Source: Chitinophagales bacterium (GTDB lineage: Bacteria > Bacteroidota > Bacteroidia > Chitinophagales > Chitinophagaceae). Taken from it: a DNA stretch of 64,000 nt. The first letter of the stretch is position 1. Every line of letters starts with the position of its first letter. The position numbers were made by a program, and so were the translations under genes. The notes under the pieces are model-generated. The model did no database searches and had not been told where the DNA came from. It saw only the letters and a program-made list of their open reading frames with translations. Shown here one piece after another: positions 34,993-42,892 of this stretch. Location of the stretch: NCBI GenBank assembly GCA_026936105.1, contig JAIXKI010000031.1, positions 187,544-251,543 on the forward strand. The letters run 5' to 3'.

Positions 34993-35841
34993 ATGAAAAC
35001 ACAAGAAGAAGTAAAAGAACTGGTAAGACAAAAGTACTCTGAGATTGCCTTACAGGATAAAGAAACCAACCAAAGCTCCTGTTGTGGTTCCGGTAGTTGC
35101 TCTACCGAGGTATATAACATCATGGCTGATGATTACACAAAACTTGAAGGATACAACCCCGATGCTGACCTGGGATTAGGATGCGGGCTGCCAACGCAAT
35201 TTGCTAAAATTAAAAAAGGTGATGTCGTGATTGATTTAGGAAGCGGCGCTGGCAATGATGCGTTTATTGCACGACACGAAACAGGAGAAACCGGAAAGGT
35301 GATAGGTATTGACTTTACACCTGCTATGATTGAAAGAGCAAGGCAAAACGCAGAAATAAGAGGCTTTCATAATGTAGAGTTCAGGCAGGGTGATATTGAG
35401 AAGATGCCGGTAAGCGCCCATGTCGCTGACGTTATTGTAAGCAATTGTGTACTCAACCTTGTTCCGAATAAAGACGGAGTGATCAAAGAAATCTACCGGG
35501 TACTAAAACCGGGTGGCCACTTTTCAATTTCAGACATAGTTTTAGAAGGAGAACTGCCGGAAGAGATCCGGAAAGCAGGAGAAATGTATGCAGGTTGTGT
35601 AGCCGGTGCCATTCAAAAAAAATTGTACTTAGAAATGATAGAAACTAAGGGCTTTAAAAACATTACAGTTCAAAAGGATAAATTGATCATTATTCCTGAC
35701 GATATACTAAGACAATACCTGACAGCAGAACAAATATTGGTATTCAAACAATCTGGTACGGGCATCAGGAGCATCACTGTTTATGCAGAAAAGCCAAAGG
35801 AAGAAAAAAAATCTTGTTGCGGCCCGGACTGCTGCAGCTAA
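34993..35841 (+). CDS. arsM: Arsenite S-adenosylmethionine methyltransferase
   Basis: The 282-aa enzyme methylates arsenite to less retained or volatile forms. It has an N-terminal Cys cluster (C30-C31, C36), C64 in LGLGCGLPTQF, the SAM motif DLGSGAGND (81-89), a Cys in SNCVLNLVPNK and another in MYAGCVAGA. The last three Cys correspond to the arsenic-binding set of ArsM proteins. The tail ends KSCCGPDCCS, a further Cys cluster common in this family. An ArsR-like operator lies upstream. No arsenite efflux pump or arsenate reductase gene is nearby. Confidence 0.95.
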   Translation: MKTQEEVKELVRQKYSEIALQDKETNQSSCCGSGSCSTEVYNIMADDYTKLEGYNPDADLGLGCGLPTQFAKIKKGDVVIDLGSGAGNDAFIARHETGETGKVIGIDFTPAMIERARQNAEIRGFHNVEFRQGDIEKMPVSAHVADVIVSNCVLNLVPNKDGVIKEIYRVLKPGGHFSISDIVLEGELPEEIRKAGEMYAGCVAGAIQKKLYLEMIETKGFKNITVQKDKLIIIPDDILRQYLTAEQILVFKQSGTGIRSITVYAEKPKEEKKSCCGPDCCS

Positions 35842-35887
35842 ACCTGATTATCCAGCAATATTCTTTAATTATAAAAAAACAAATGTC

Positions 35888-36055
35888 ATGAACATCAGTA
35901 ACAATCAAACAGAAAACAATGCAGTACAATGCTGCATTGACTATTGCAGAACCATCCATAATGCCGGCGGTCATGAAGTGGTAAACAATTATCGTTGCAA
36001 GCAGCAACTTTTTTCTACTTCTGATTTGTGGAGAATAAGGAAAAACAAAAGATAG
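35888..36055 (+). CDS. Small Cys-containing protein of the arsenic cluster
   Basis: The 55-aa reading frame starts at ATG 35888 (MNISNNQTENNAVQCCIDYC) and ends RIRKNKR. Cys residues occur at CC-x3-C and at NYRCKQQ. It lies 46 bases after arsM and before the arsN2-like gene. The protein-like composition and placement favour a real gene. I do not know the family. A role in binding or handling arsenic is conceivable but unsupported by more than position and cysteines. Confidence 0.55.
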   Translation: MNISNNQTENNAVQCCIDYCRTIHNAGGHEVVNNYRCKQQLFSTSDLWRIRKNKR

Positions 36056-36101
36056 ATCACGATAAGAACAAAATTTTTGTAGATCTTTATAAGTCAGATG
36101 T

Positions 36102-36530
36102 ATGCAAATAGTGAAAGCAACCAGGCAAAGCCGGAATGAGATCATTGGACTTTTAAGTTTAAACAATCTTCCAATAGAAGATCTGCCGGTTACGCTGGCT
36201 GATTTTTATACAGCCAGCGTAGAAGGTAAAGTTACTGGCCTGATAGATATGAAACGGTATTCTCATTATGGCTTGCTTCGTTCCATGATCGTTCACCCCG
36301 ATGGCCGTACTACACAAACTGCCGAAAAGCTTGTTCATTTATTGGAACAAGAAGCGGACAATACGGGAATTACAACAATGTATTTATTGATGGAAACAGC
36401 AGAAATATATTATAGCTGAAAAGACTATATGATAATAACAAGAGGCGAAGTTCCACAGGTATTGTTTCAGTCATCAGGGTTCAGCTATTTGTGCCCGGTA
36501 AGTGCAACGGTAATAAAAAAGGATTTTTAA
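36102..36530 (+). pseudogene. ArsN2-like GNAT acetyltransferase with in-frame TGA stop
   Basis: The frame opens at ATG 36102 and resembles arsenic-cluster GNAT acetyltransferases (LADFYTASVEGKVTGLIDM, YGLLRSMIVHPDG). A TGA at 36417-36419 ends it after 105 codons. The same frame continues without shift through KDYMIITRGEVPQVLFQSSG and SYLCPVSATVIKKDF to TAA at 36528-36530, which is the normal C-terminus of these proteins. The stop takes the place of one residue in the AExYFxxxGY region. The acetyl-CoA loop, normally R-x-x-G-x-G/A, reads RTTQTA and lacks the glycines, so the gene was probably already weakened. Confidence 0.8.
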
Positions 36531-36671
36531 AAGTGAATCCAATACAGTTTTTAAATAGTATGATAAAGAAAGACAGAAGATTATTTTGAATCAGTAAAAT
36601 GCAGTAAAGCAGAGCCGGATTTACCATTCCAGAACTGCATAATATTTCCAGCTATTAATTGTACTAAAATA

Positions 36672-37502
36672 TTACATTCCTTCCAGGTTTATTTCTTTCA
36701 TATCCCAATATCCCAAATCCCCTAGTACAAGCTTTACGGAAAGCCTTCCCGAAAAATCTGTTTCATTGTTTCCAGATTTCGCTGCTGCTTTATAATACCC
36801 GGTTATTAATGTTTCACTTCCGCTTACATCACATTTATCAATTTCACATTCGAGAAGTTCCATTTCATCATAGAGGAACTTAAACCGATTGATCCTATCC
36901 CGGTATTTTTCGAAACTATCATACCGGGTACCATTAAAACAGAATCCGTCATTGGCATAATGATGACCCCAGATCAACTCATCTTTTCTAAAAATATCAC
37001 TCATTAAATCCTGCTTTACCATCCTTGAATTATCATAGACGGGATCAGGATGAAATTCATCATAGATGAAGCCATGTACCCATCCGGGTAAATCAATATC
37101 ATCCATTTCATGCTCAAACAATTCTTCCGTGGTAAAGCGGTATAATTCTTTTGACGTTATATTCGGGCTGCATACGGAAAGATCAATACTATGACTGCCC
37201 AGGTAATTCCGTAACTCTTCCCAGGCCTGATCCATATTTTCATCCGGAATTTCAGCAACCGGCTTAAAATGACACGGCTTCCCGATTTTAGCATATACTT
37301 TAATCGTTTTATGTTCTGCAAACTGCTTTTCAAAGGCAAGTACATTATTCAGAAACTGGTTTTCTATTTCGGGAGGTAAATCCTTGCCCTCCTTGTCAAT
37401 TTTACCAAATTGGGTGCCCTGCTCCAGCATTAATTTCATTTTTAAAAATTCATTTTCAGCCTTTAGGTTTTCTTCTCCCATTTTTGGATCAAAATATTCC
37501 AT
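36672..37502 (-). CDS. Unrecognised cytosolic protein
   Basis: The 276-aa protein is rich in acidic residues and has no signal peptide or membrane helix. The N-terminal 30 residues form a charged helix (MGEENLKAENEFLKMKLMLE). Aromatic-rich stretches follow (LPGWVHGFIYDEFHPDP and ELIWGHHYANDGFCF), and the end is beta-rich (GRLSVKLVLGDLGYWDMK). The middle has the look of a conserved Bacteroidota protein, but I cannot name a family. It is divergent from the SNF2 gene. Confidence 0.7.
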   Translation of the reverse strand: MEYFDPKMGEENLKAENEFLKMKLMLEQGTQFGKIDKEGKDLPPEIENQFLNNVLAFEKQFAEHKTIKVYAKIGKPCHFKPVAEIPDENMDQAWEELRNYLGSHSIDLSVCSPNITSKELYRFTTEELFEHEMDDIDLPGWVHGFIYDEFHPDPVYDNSRMVKQDLMSDIFRKDELIWGHHYANDGFCFNGTRYDSFEKYRDRINRFKFLYDEMELLECEIDKCDVSGSETLITGYYKAAAKSGNNETDFSGRLSVKLVLGDLGYWDMKEINLEGM

Positions 37503-37606
37503 AGCAGTCTATATTATATTGAAGCAAAGTACAAATTTTCAACATTACATTTTTAATTCCGGAAAGATTTTCTCTTCGTGTTATTTTGCAGTAATAAACT
37601 ATAAAT

Positions 37607-37717
37607 ATGGCAAAAAAGTATGGACGCACCTGGTGGGGTGAATAATGGTTAAATGCCCTCGACAGAATTGATTTTTCTAACCGGTTACCCCGTGGAAGAA
37701 ATTATGCCAATAAAGGC
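37607..37717 (+). other. Original N-terminus of the SNF2 gene, cut by an in-frame TAA
   Basis: ATG 37607 opens MAKKYGRTWWGE, then TAA (37643-37645), then WLNALDRIDFSNRLPRGRNYANKG in the same frame into the long reading frame at 37718. SWIM/SNF2 proteins of this type normally read TWWGxQWLxAL here, so the TAA most simply replaces a Gln codon (CAA). Downstream translation would need readthrough or restart at ATG 37718. Confidence 0.8.
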
Positions 37718-40700
37718 ATGGTTAGTTCCATCACCATCGCGGGAAATGTGATCGAAGCAAAAGTCAAGGGAAGTATGCCCAAACCCTATAATATTACGAT
37801 TGTAGTTCCGCCGCTTTTTGACGAAGAGAAAAACATTTTCATAGATAAGATTAAGCAAAATCCATTAATAATATCTCAATTGCTCAATCGCCAATTGCCC
37901 AAGGAATTATTGGAAATTGCAGAACAAAATAATATCAAAATATTTCCGCAAAGCTGGCAGGACATTAAATTGAATTGTTCCTGTCCCGACTGGGCGGTAC
38001 CCTGCAAACATCTGGCAGCTGTTATTTATATTATTGCAAACGAGATTGACCAGAATCCTTTTTTAGTTTTTTCTCTTCACCGGTTTGACCTGGTAAATGA
38101 GCTGGCTGCTCATCAAATACAGCTGCACAGCCTGCAAGCCGAAAATATCTTCTCTATCCGGGATTGTATTGCCAATAAAAAGATAACAGGTATTAAAAAG
38201 GCATTACCCAAAGAAATTCCTGATTTTTCACTAATAGAAAACCTTCTGCCCACTTTACCCCTTCTGTTTACTTCTAACCCCCTTTTTTATGACGGAGATT
38301 TCAAGACGGTCATCCAGAATTTTTATAAACGACAGTCAACATTTGTACAACAATACTTCGCCACATTAAAAATGAGTTTGCCGGCTAATCCCAATACAAA
38401 AAAGAATACTCCGTTTTTATCCAATGATTTTCGCTATTACGATTACACTATCATAGCTTATGAAAATGGTGAACTCACTATTGCGGCCAGGGACAGCGAT
38501 GAAAATAGTTATCCTGTAGGGCTGAAAGAACTTTTAACCCTGCTATCTCAGACAGAAAGCAAACATCTCGGCAACTATTCATTATCATTTACATTCCTTT
38601 ACCGTATTTTCCGGTTTTGCTCTATTCTGGCAGAGCGTGGCGCCTTATTACCCCGATTATTCAAAGTAAAAGAAGATAACTATCGCATTCAATGGATACC
38701 TGCATTACTAAATGCAAGCATAAAGAAAACATTTGACGACCTACTGGAATGGTATCCAATGAACATGATGCAAATTCAGGATCCGCTTTTTAAAGGAAAA
38801 CAAAAAAAGACCAGGTTTTCTTATTTACCCGCAAAGCCGGAAGAAGCGCTTATATTACTATGCAGCTTTTTTAATAACAATTTGGCGGAAGCCTGTTATA
38901 ATAATAAGTATCACCCACTGAAAACCTTTAATCCTTCCGAACAAAAGATAAATGATCTTTTTTTTAACAACACGCTTCAACGCTTTGACCGTTTCACCGA
39001 AAAGGAAATACCCAATACTATACAACTTTGGCTTAACCGGTTTTATATCAGTGAAAAAGATTTTACCCCGGTCTTACAGGTACATGAAATAAAAAACAGG
39101 AAAAAACACGATGATACTGGCAGCCAGGGATTTGAATTGGAAATCCTGATTAAAGATAATACCTCGCCACTGCAGTTTGTGGAAAGCCTATATTCGTTTA
39201 TGAAACGAAATAGCGATAGTCATCTTTCCGTATTAAAAGATCTGCAGATACTTTCGAATTACCTGCCCGAATTAAACCACGCTATCGCTTCAAAAGGAAA
39301 AGAAAAGATACAATACAACTCTCAAACATTTGCTGAAGTGCTCACCGGTATATTACCGGCTATCCGTTTATTCGGCATTCAAACATTATTACCCAAAAGT
39401 TTACAATATCTTCTGAAACCACAGGTTACTGTGTCTCTCAATTCAAAAGGTAAAAACAAACAATATTTTTCATTGAATGACCTGTTGGACTACGACTGGA
39501 TGGTGGCAATGGGCGACAGCTTTATTACTAAAGAAGAATTTTTCAGCCTTGCAAATAAATCCACAGGATTGGTAAAAATCCGTGATCAATATATTATGAT
39601 GAACCGGGAAGAGATTGAAAAGGTAATAAAAAAACTTTCTCAGCCTTCTGCACCAAAAGCATTTACTCTATTACAGGCTGCACTGAGCGGGGATTATGAA
39701 GGTGCACCTGTACAAATCAATCAAACGCTTAAAAACCAAATAAATGAAATTTTAAAATCAGGCAATACACATCTTCCTTCACATCTTAAAGCCAATCTCC
39801 GGCATTATCAGGTCCGTGGTTTTAACTGGTTATATAAAAATTCAAAATTGGGGCTGGGTTCCCTGCTTGCAGACGACATGGGGTTAGGAAAAACCCTGCA
39901 GGTAATTTGTACGCTATTAAAATTCAAAGAAGATGGCGCTTTGAAAAACAAACCTGCTTTAGTAGTCGCTCCAACTACCTTATTGAGTAACTGGAAAGCA
40001 GAAATCGAAAAATTTGCCCCTTCACTCAACGCTTTTATTTTTCACGGAAGTTCACGCAAAACAGAATTTAAAAACTGTGATATTGTAATAACAACCTATG
40101 GGATTGTAAGATCAGAAACTGAAAATCTCAGTAACCGGCCCTGGTATGCTTTGGTTATTGATGAAGCTCAGAACATAAAAAATAATAACACCGCACAAAC
40201 TAAGGCAATAAAAAAAATAAAATCAGACATAAAAATTGCGATGAGCGGAACTCCCGTAGAAAACAGGCTGATGGAATACTGGAGTATTTTTGATTTTACC
40301 AATCCCGGTTACCTGGGGAGTATAAACTGGTTTAATGATGAATATGCCAAACCCATTGAAATTAACCAGGATAAAAAGAGATTAAATAAATTCCGAAGTA
40401 TCACTTCCCCTTTCATTATGCGCCGGGTAAAAACAGATAAAACCATCATCAGCGATTTGTCTGATAAAATTGAAAACAACCAAATCTGTAATCTTACTAA
40501 AGAGCAGGCTGCTTTGTATAAAGGCATCACCCAAGATTTGATGAAAGAAATAGAAAATACAGAGGGCATCAACCGGAGAGGAATTATTTTAAAACTGCTT
40601 ACTATTTTAAAACAAGTCTGCAACCATCCTTTACAATACCTAAAGAACGGAAATGAGGTAAAACCGGAGCAGTCAGGTAAAATGATGTTACTGTTTCAAC

Positions 40701-41197
40701 TGCTGGAAACCATTTATGAAAACGGAGAAAAAGTGCTGATCTTTTCACAATACCGGGAAATGGGTGATCTGCTGCGTTCAGCCCTACAGGAACATTTCGG
40801 GAAAAAAGCTTTGCAGTTGCATGGAGGCAACAGCCGGAAAGAGAGAGATGAGATCGTTCAATCCTTTCAAAATAATCCATTGAGTGATACTTTTATTTTA
40901 AGCCTGAAAGCCGGTGGTACCGGGCTTAACTTAACGGCAGGCAATCATGTAATACACTATGACCTTTGGTGGAATCCTGCGGTGGAAGCTCAGGCAACAG
41001 ACAGGGCTTTCCGTATTGGCCAGAAAAAAAATGTAATGGTACATCGTATGATCACTAAAGGCACTCTGGAAGAAAAAATCGATGACATGCTGCACAGTAA
41101 GAAAAACCTGGCTAATCTCACAGTGGCTAACGGAGAGAAGTGGATTGGAGAACTCAGTGACGGCGAATTGAAGAAACTGATAACATTAAGCGAATAA
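37718..41197 (+). CDS. SWIM zinc finger-SNF2 family helicase
   Basis: The 1159-aa frame encodes a SWIM zinc finger (C87-S-C89 ... C96-K-H98), a long linker domain, and a SNF2/Swi2 ATPase. In the ATPase are Walker A in DDMGLGKTLQV (about 719-727), DEAQ in LVIDEAQNIK (about 814-817), and the C-terminal helicase motifs GGTGLNLTAGNHVIHYDLWW and DRAFRIGQ. Such proteins move along or remodel DNA-protein complexes; the bacterial role is unclear. The first 37 codons lie upstream of a TAA, so this frame is an N-terminally shortened product starting at an internal ATG. All later motifs look intact. Confidence 0.88.
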   Translation: MVSSITIAGNVIEAKVKGSMPKPYNITIVVPPLFDEEKNIFIDKIKQNPLIISQLLNRQLPKELLEIAEQNNIKIFPQSWQDIKLNCSCPDWAVPCKHLAAVIYIIANEIDQNPFLVFSLHRFDLVNELAAHQIQLHSLQAENIFSIRDCIANKKITGIKKALPKEIPDFSLIENLLPTLPLLFTSNPLFYDGDFKTVIQNFYKRQSTFVQQYFATLKMSLPANPNTKKNTPFLSNDFRYYDYTIIAYENGELTIAARDSDENSYPVGLKELLTLLSQTESKHLGNYSLSFTFLYRIFRFCSILAERGALLPRLFKVKEDNYRIQWIPALLNASIKKTFDDLLEWYPMNMMQIQDPLFKGKQKKTRFSYLPAKPEEALILLCSFFNNNLAEACYNNKYHPLKTFNPSEQKINDLFFNNTLQRFDRFTEKEIPNTIQLWLNRFYISEKDFTPVLQVHEIKNRKKHDDTGSQGFELEILIKDNTSPLQFVESLYSFMKRNSDSHLSVLKDLQILSNYLPELNHAIASKGKEKIQYNSQTFAEVLTGILPAIRLFGIQTLLPKSLQYLLKPQVTVSLNSKGKNKQYFSLNDLLDYDWMVAMGDSFITKEEFFSLANKSTGLVKIRDQYIMMNREEIEKVIKKLSQPSAPKAFTLLQAALSGDYEGAPVQINQTLKNQINEILKSGNTHLPSHLKANLRHYQVRGFNWLYKNSKLGLGSLLADDMGLGKTLQVICTLLKFKEDGALKNKPALVVAPTTLLSNWKAEIEKFAPSLNAFIFHGSSRKTEFKNCDIVITTYGIVRSETENLSNRPWYALVIDEAQNIKNNNTAQTKAIKKIKSDIKIAMSGTPVENRLMEYWSIFDFTNPGYLGSINWFNDEYAKPIEINQDKKRLNKFRSITSPFIMRRVKTDKTIISDLSDKIENNQICNLTKEQAALYKGITQDLMKEIENTEGINRRGIILKLLTILKQVCNHPLQYLKNGNEVKPEQSGKMMLLFQLLETIYENGEKVLIFSQYREMGDLLRSALQEHFGKKALQLHGGNSRKERDEIVQSFQNNPLSDTFILSLKAGGTGLNLTAGNHVIHYDLWWNPAVEAQATDRAFRIGQKKNVMVHRMITKGTLEEKIDDMLHSKKNLANLTVANGEKWIGELSDGELKKLITLSE

Positions 41198-41350
41198 AAA
41201 AAATTTTAGAGGCCTGCCGCAAATCTGATGGTTGCTATGCTATGAGTAAATAAATTTTTAATATCCCAAAAGCATTTGGATTCGATAATACCATCAATTC
41301 TGTTTCTGCCAAATGATCAATTTTCCATTAAAAAGTTTATCGCCAATCAT

Positions 41351-41422
41351 TTCTCAAAAAACACAAACTCTCAAAATCATTCATACCAGGGAAAATGTAA
41401 AATTGCTTGCTTTTGAAAATGA
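41351..41422 (+). repeat. 72-bp direct repeat, copy 1
   Basis: It matches 42008-42079 at 62 of 72 positions by hand alignment without gaps, with the core CTCAAAATCATTCATA. Some similarity extends upstream. The beta-flower gene lies between the copies. Confidence 0.75.
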
Positions 41423-41461
41423 ATTGTTTTGCCTATACTAATGGTGGTAGTGAGTAGATGT

Positions 41462-41857
41462 TTAAATTGCTACATAAAAAAGTAAAAAAAAATTGATCTG
41501 CATCCTTCTCATCCCGTCTGCCCTTCCGATAAATCTTCCAGAGCCGTCATAGATCCGGTCACCGTCTATTCTTCCGATAAATCTGCCGGAACCATCATAC
41601 AACCTATCCCCTTCTATCTTCCCGATAAACCGGTAGCTGCCATCGTACAACCTGCTTCCTTCTATTTTCCCAATCAACCTGGCAGAACCATCGTAAATCC
41701 GGTCGCCGTCTATTCGTCCGATAAACCTGCCGGAGCCATCATAGTATCTGTCTCCATCTACCCTGCCGATCTGTTTTCCTGAACCATTATACATTCTTTG
41801 TGCATTTGTGATTCCAAACAAAAACATAAGCGATGCCACAAGTAGTAACTTTTTCAT
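41462..41857 (-). CDS. Exported beta-flower-type repeat protein
   Basis: The 131-aa protein has a signal peptide (MKKLLLVASLMFLFGITNAQ) and six tandem repeats of 16 residues with the consensus RxYDGSGRFIGRIDGD, encoded by 48-base DNA repeats, then a short hydrophobic tail (INFFLLFYVAI). The pattern fits small Bacteroidota proteins called 4-fold beta flower, whose function is unknown. Regular repeats of this kind can change number by slippage or recombination. It lies between two 72-bp direct repeats. Confidence 0.85.
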   Translation of the reverse strand: MKKLLLVASLMFLFGITNAQRMYNGSGKQIGRVDGDRYYDGSGRFIGRIDGDRIYDGSARLIGKIEGSRLYDGSYRFIGKIEGDRLYDGSGRFIGRIDGDRIYDGSGRFIGRADGMRRMQINFFLLFYVAI

Positions 41858-42488
41858 TGTAATTTTTTATTCGTTAAAAATAGAAAGATCTCAAAAGCTT
41901 AAACAGGCAGATCCAGACTTTTAAACTTTTTGATTTCTTACGGATACAACTCAGTTTTATTGTTCACTTAACACCTCATGCCGTTATTAAAAATCGATTT
42001 ATCACTCTTTTTAAAAAACACAACTTCTCAAAATCATTCATATCAGGGAAAACGTAAAATCCCTTACTTCTGAAAATGAGACGTTTGTTTTGTGAAAAAA
42101 ATTTTTTCTCAAAACACTTGCATTAATAAAAATATCATTTTAGGTTTGATTTCAGAAAACCACATGTATCCTTCGTAAAAACCCGATCAGCATCTGTACC
42201 TTTTTCGGTTGGCATTTCTCCGATCTCCGGTACTGTTTTCTTAAAAAAAAGCTGGTCAAAGCTTTGCCAAAAAATAAAATCCAGGTTTTCGCTTAATCCG
42301 TTTTTTAATTTAAACCCTGAGAAAATGAAAACAAATTTTACTCTTTCTGTGATCCAATCGCACTTTTTTCCCCTTAATAAGAAATGTTCATCGTAGATAC
42401 AGGGAAGCAATTCCCTAACGATCCTATAGAAATAACCGGTGAAGAACGCCAAAAAACACAATTTAAGAATTCACTAAAATAATTCTAT
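41858..42488. other. Long intergenic region with repeat copy 2
   Basis: This AT-rich stretch holds the promoter side of the beta-flower gene, direct repeat copy 2, and a 108-codon reading frame on the minus strand (42135-42461) that I do not trust as a gene. Nothing else is recognised. Confidence 0.5.
42008..42079 (+). repeat. 72-bp direct repeat, copy 2
   Basis: Partner of 41351-41422, same orientation, 657 bases away, 62 of 72 bases identical by hand alignment. Confidence 0.75.
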
Positions 42489-42764
42489 ATGGACATTTAC
42501 AAACACAACAACACCATTTTAAAATGGATCAGGTCATGCCAGACCGCCGATCAACTTGATCTTTTTGCAAAACTGATCATAGAATTCGATGCTGCACAGT
42601 TTTACGATGAAATAAACAGTGTAGATGTGGAATTAACAAAAAGAGATCTTTTGGATGCGATTATTGAGCAACGTGTTATTGTTGCGGGGAAAAAGGAATC
42701 CATGCGGCTAACATCCGGTTATTTACATATTCCGAATGAAACGGCTATTTGCCTTGCAAAATAA
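42489..42764 (+). CDS. Small protein of unknown function
   Basis: The 91-aa frame (MDIYKHNNTILKWIRSCQTA) is acidic and helical, with no signal peptide or membrane segment. Residues 15-35 read QTADQLDLFAKLIIEFDAA, and a basic stretch RQ-like pattern is absent. The composition is protein-like and there is no better overlapping frame. I do not recognise the family. It stands alone between direct repeat copy 2 and the convergent glucosidase gene. Confidence 0.5.
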   Translation: MDIYKHNNTILKWIRSCQTADQLDLFAKLIIEFDAAQFYDEINSVDVELTKRDLLDAIIEQRVIVAGKKESMRLTSGYLHIPNETAICLAK

Positions 42765-42892
42765 AGCGCCTTTTGCAGGCCACAGGATCTTTAGTTCCTG
42801 ATTATCTCAATGTCTGCGAAAAACAATCCGGTCTGATTGTATTCAGATCACGGAAGCTGATAAAAATAGTTCAAGAGAAAAGATCATTCACT

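Noticed and set aside
36417..36419. TGA in arsN2 as a selenocysteine codon
   Set aside because: The aligned position in related proteins is a variable residue and not Cys, and I see no selenocysteine-insertion-type hairpin just downstream. A nonsense mutation is simpler.
41480..41790. Tandem repeat array as a CRISPR
   Set aside because: The 48-base repeats are in frame, encode a regular 16-residue protein repeat and have no unique spacers.
42135..42461. 108-codon reading frame on the minus strand
   Set aside because: It has no family pattern and an odd composition rich in Phe and Lys, and it overlaps no operon. It is more likely a chance frame in an AT-rich intergenic region.
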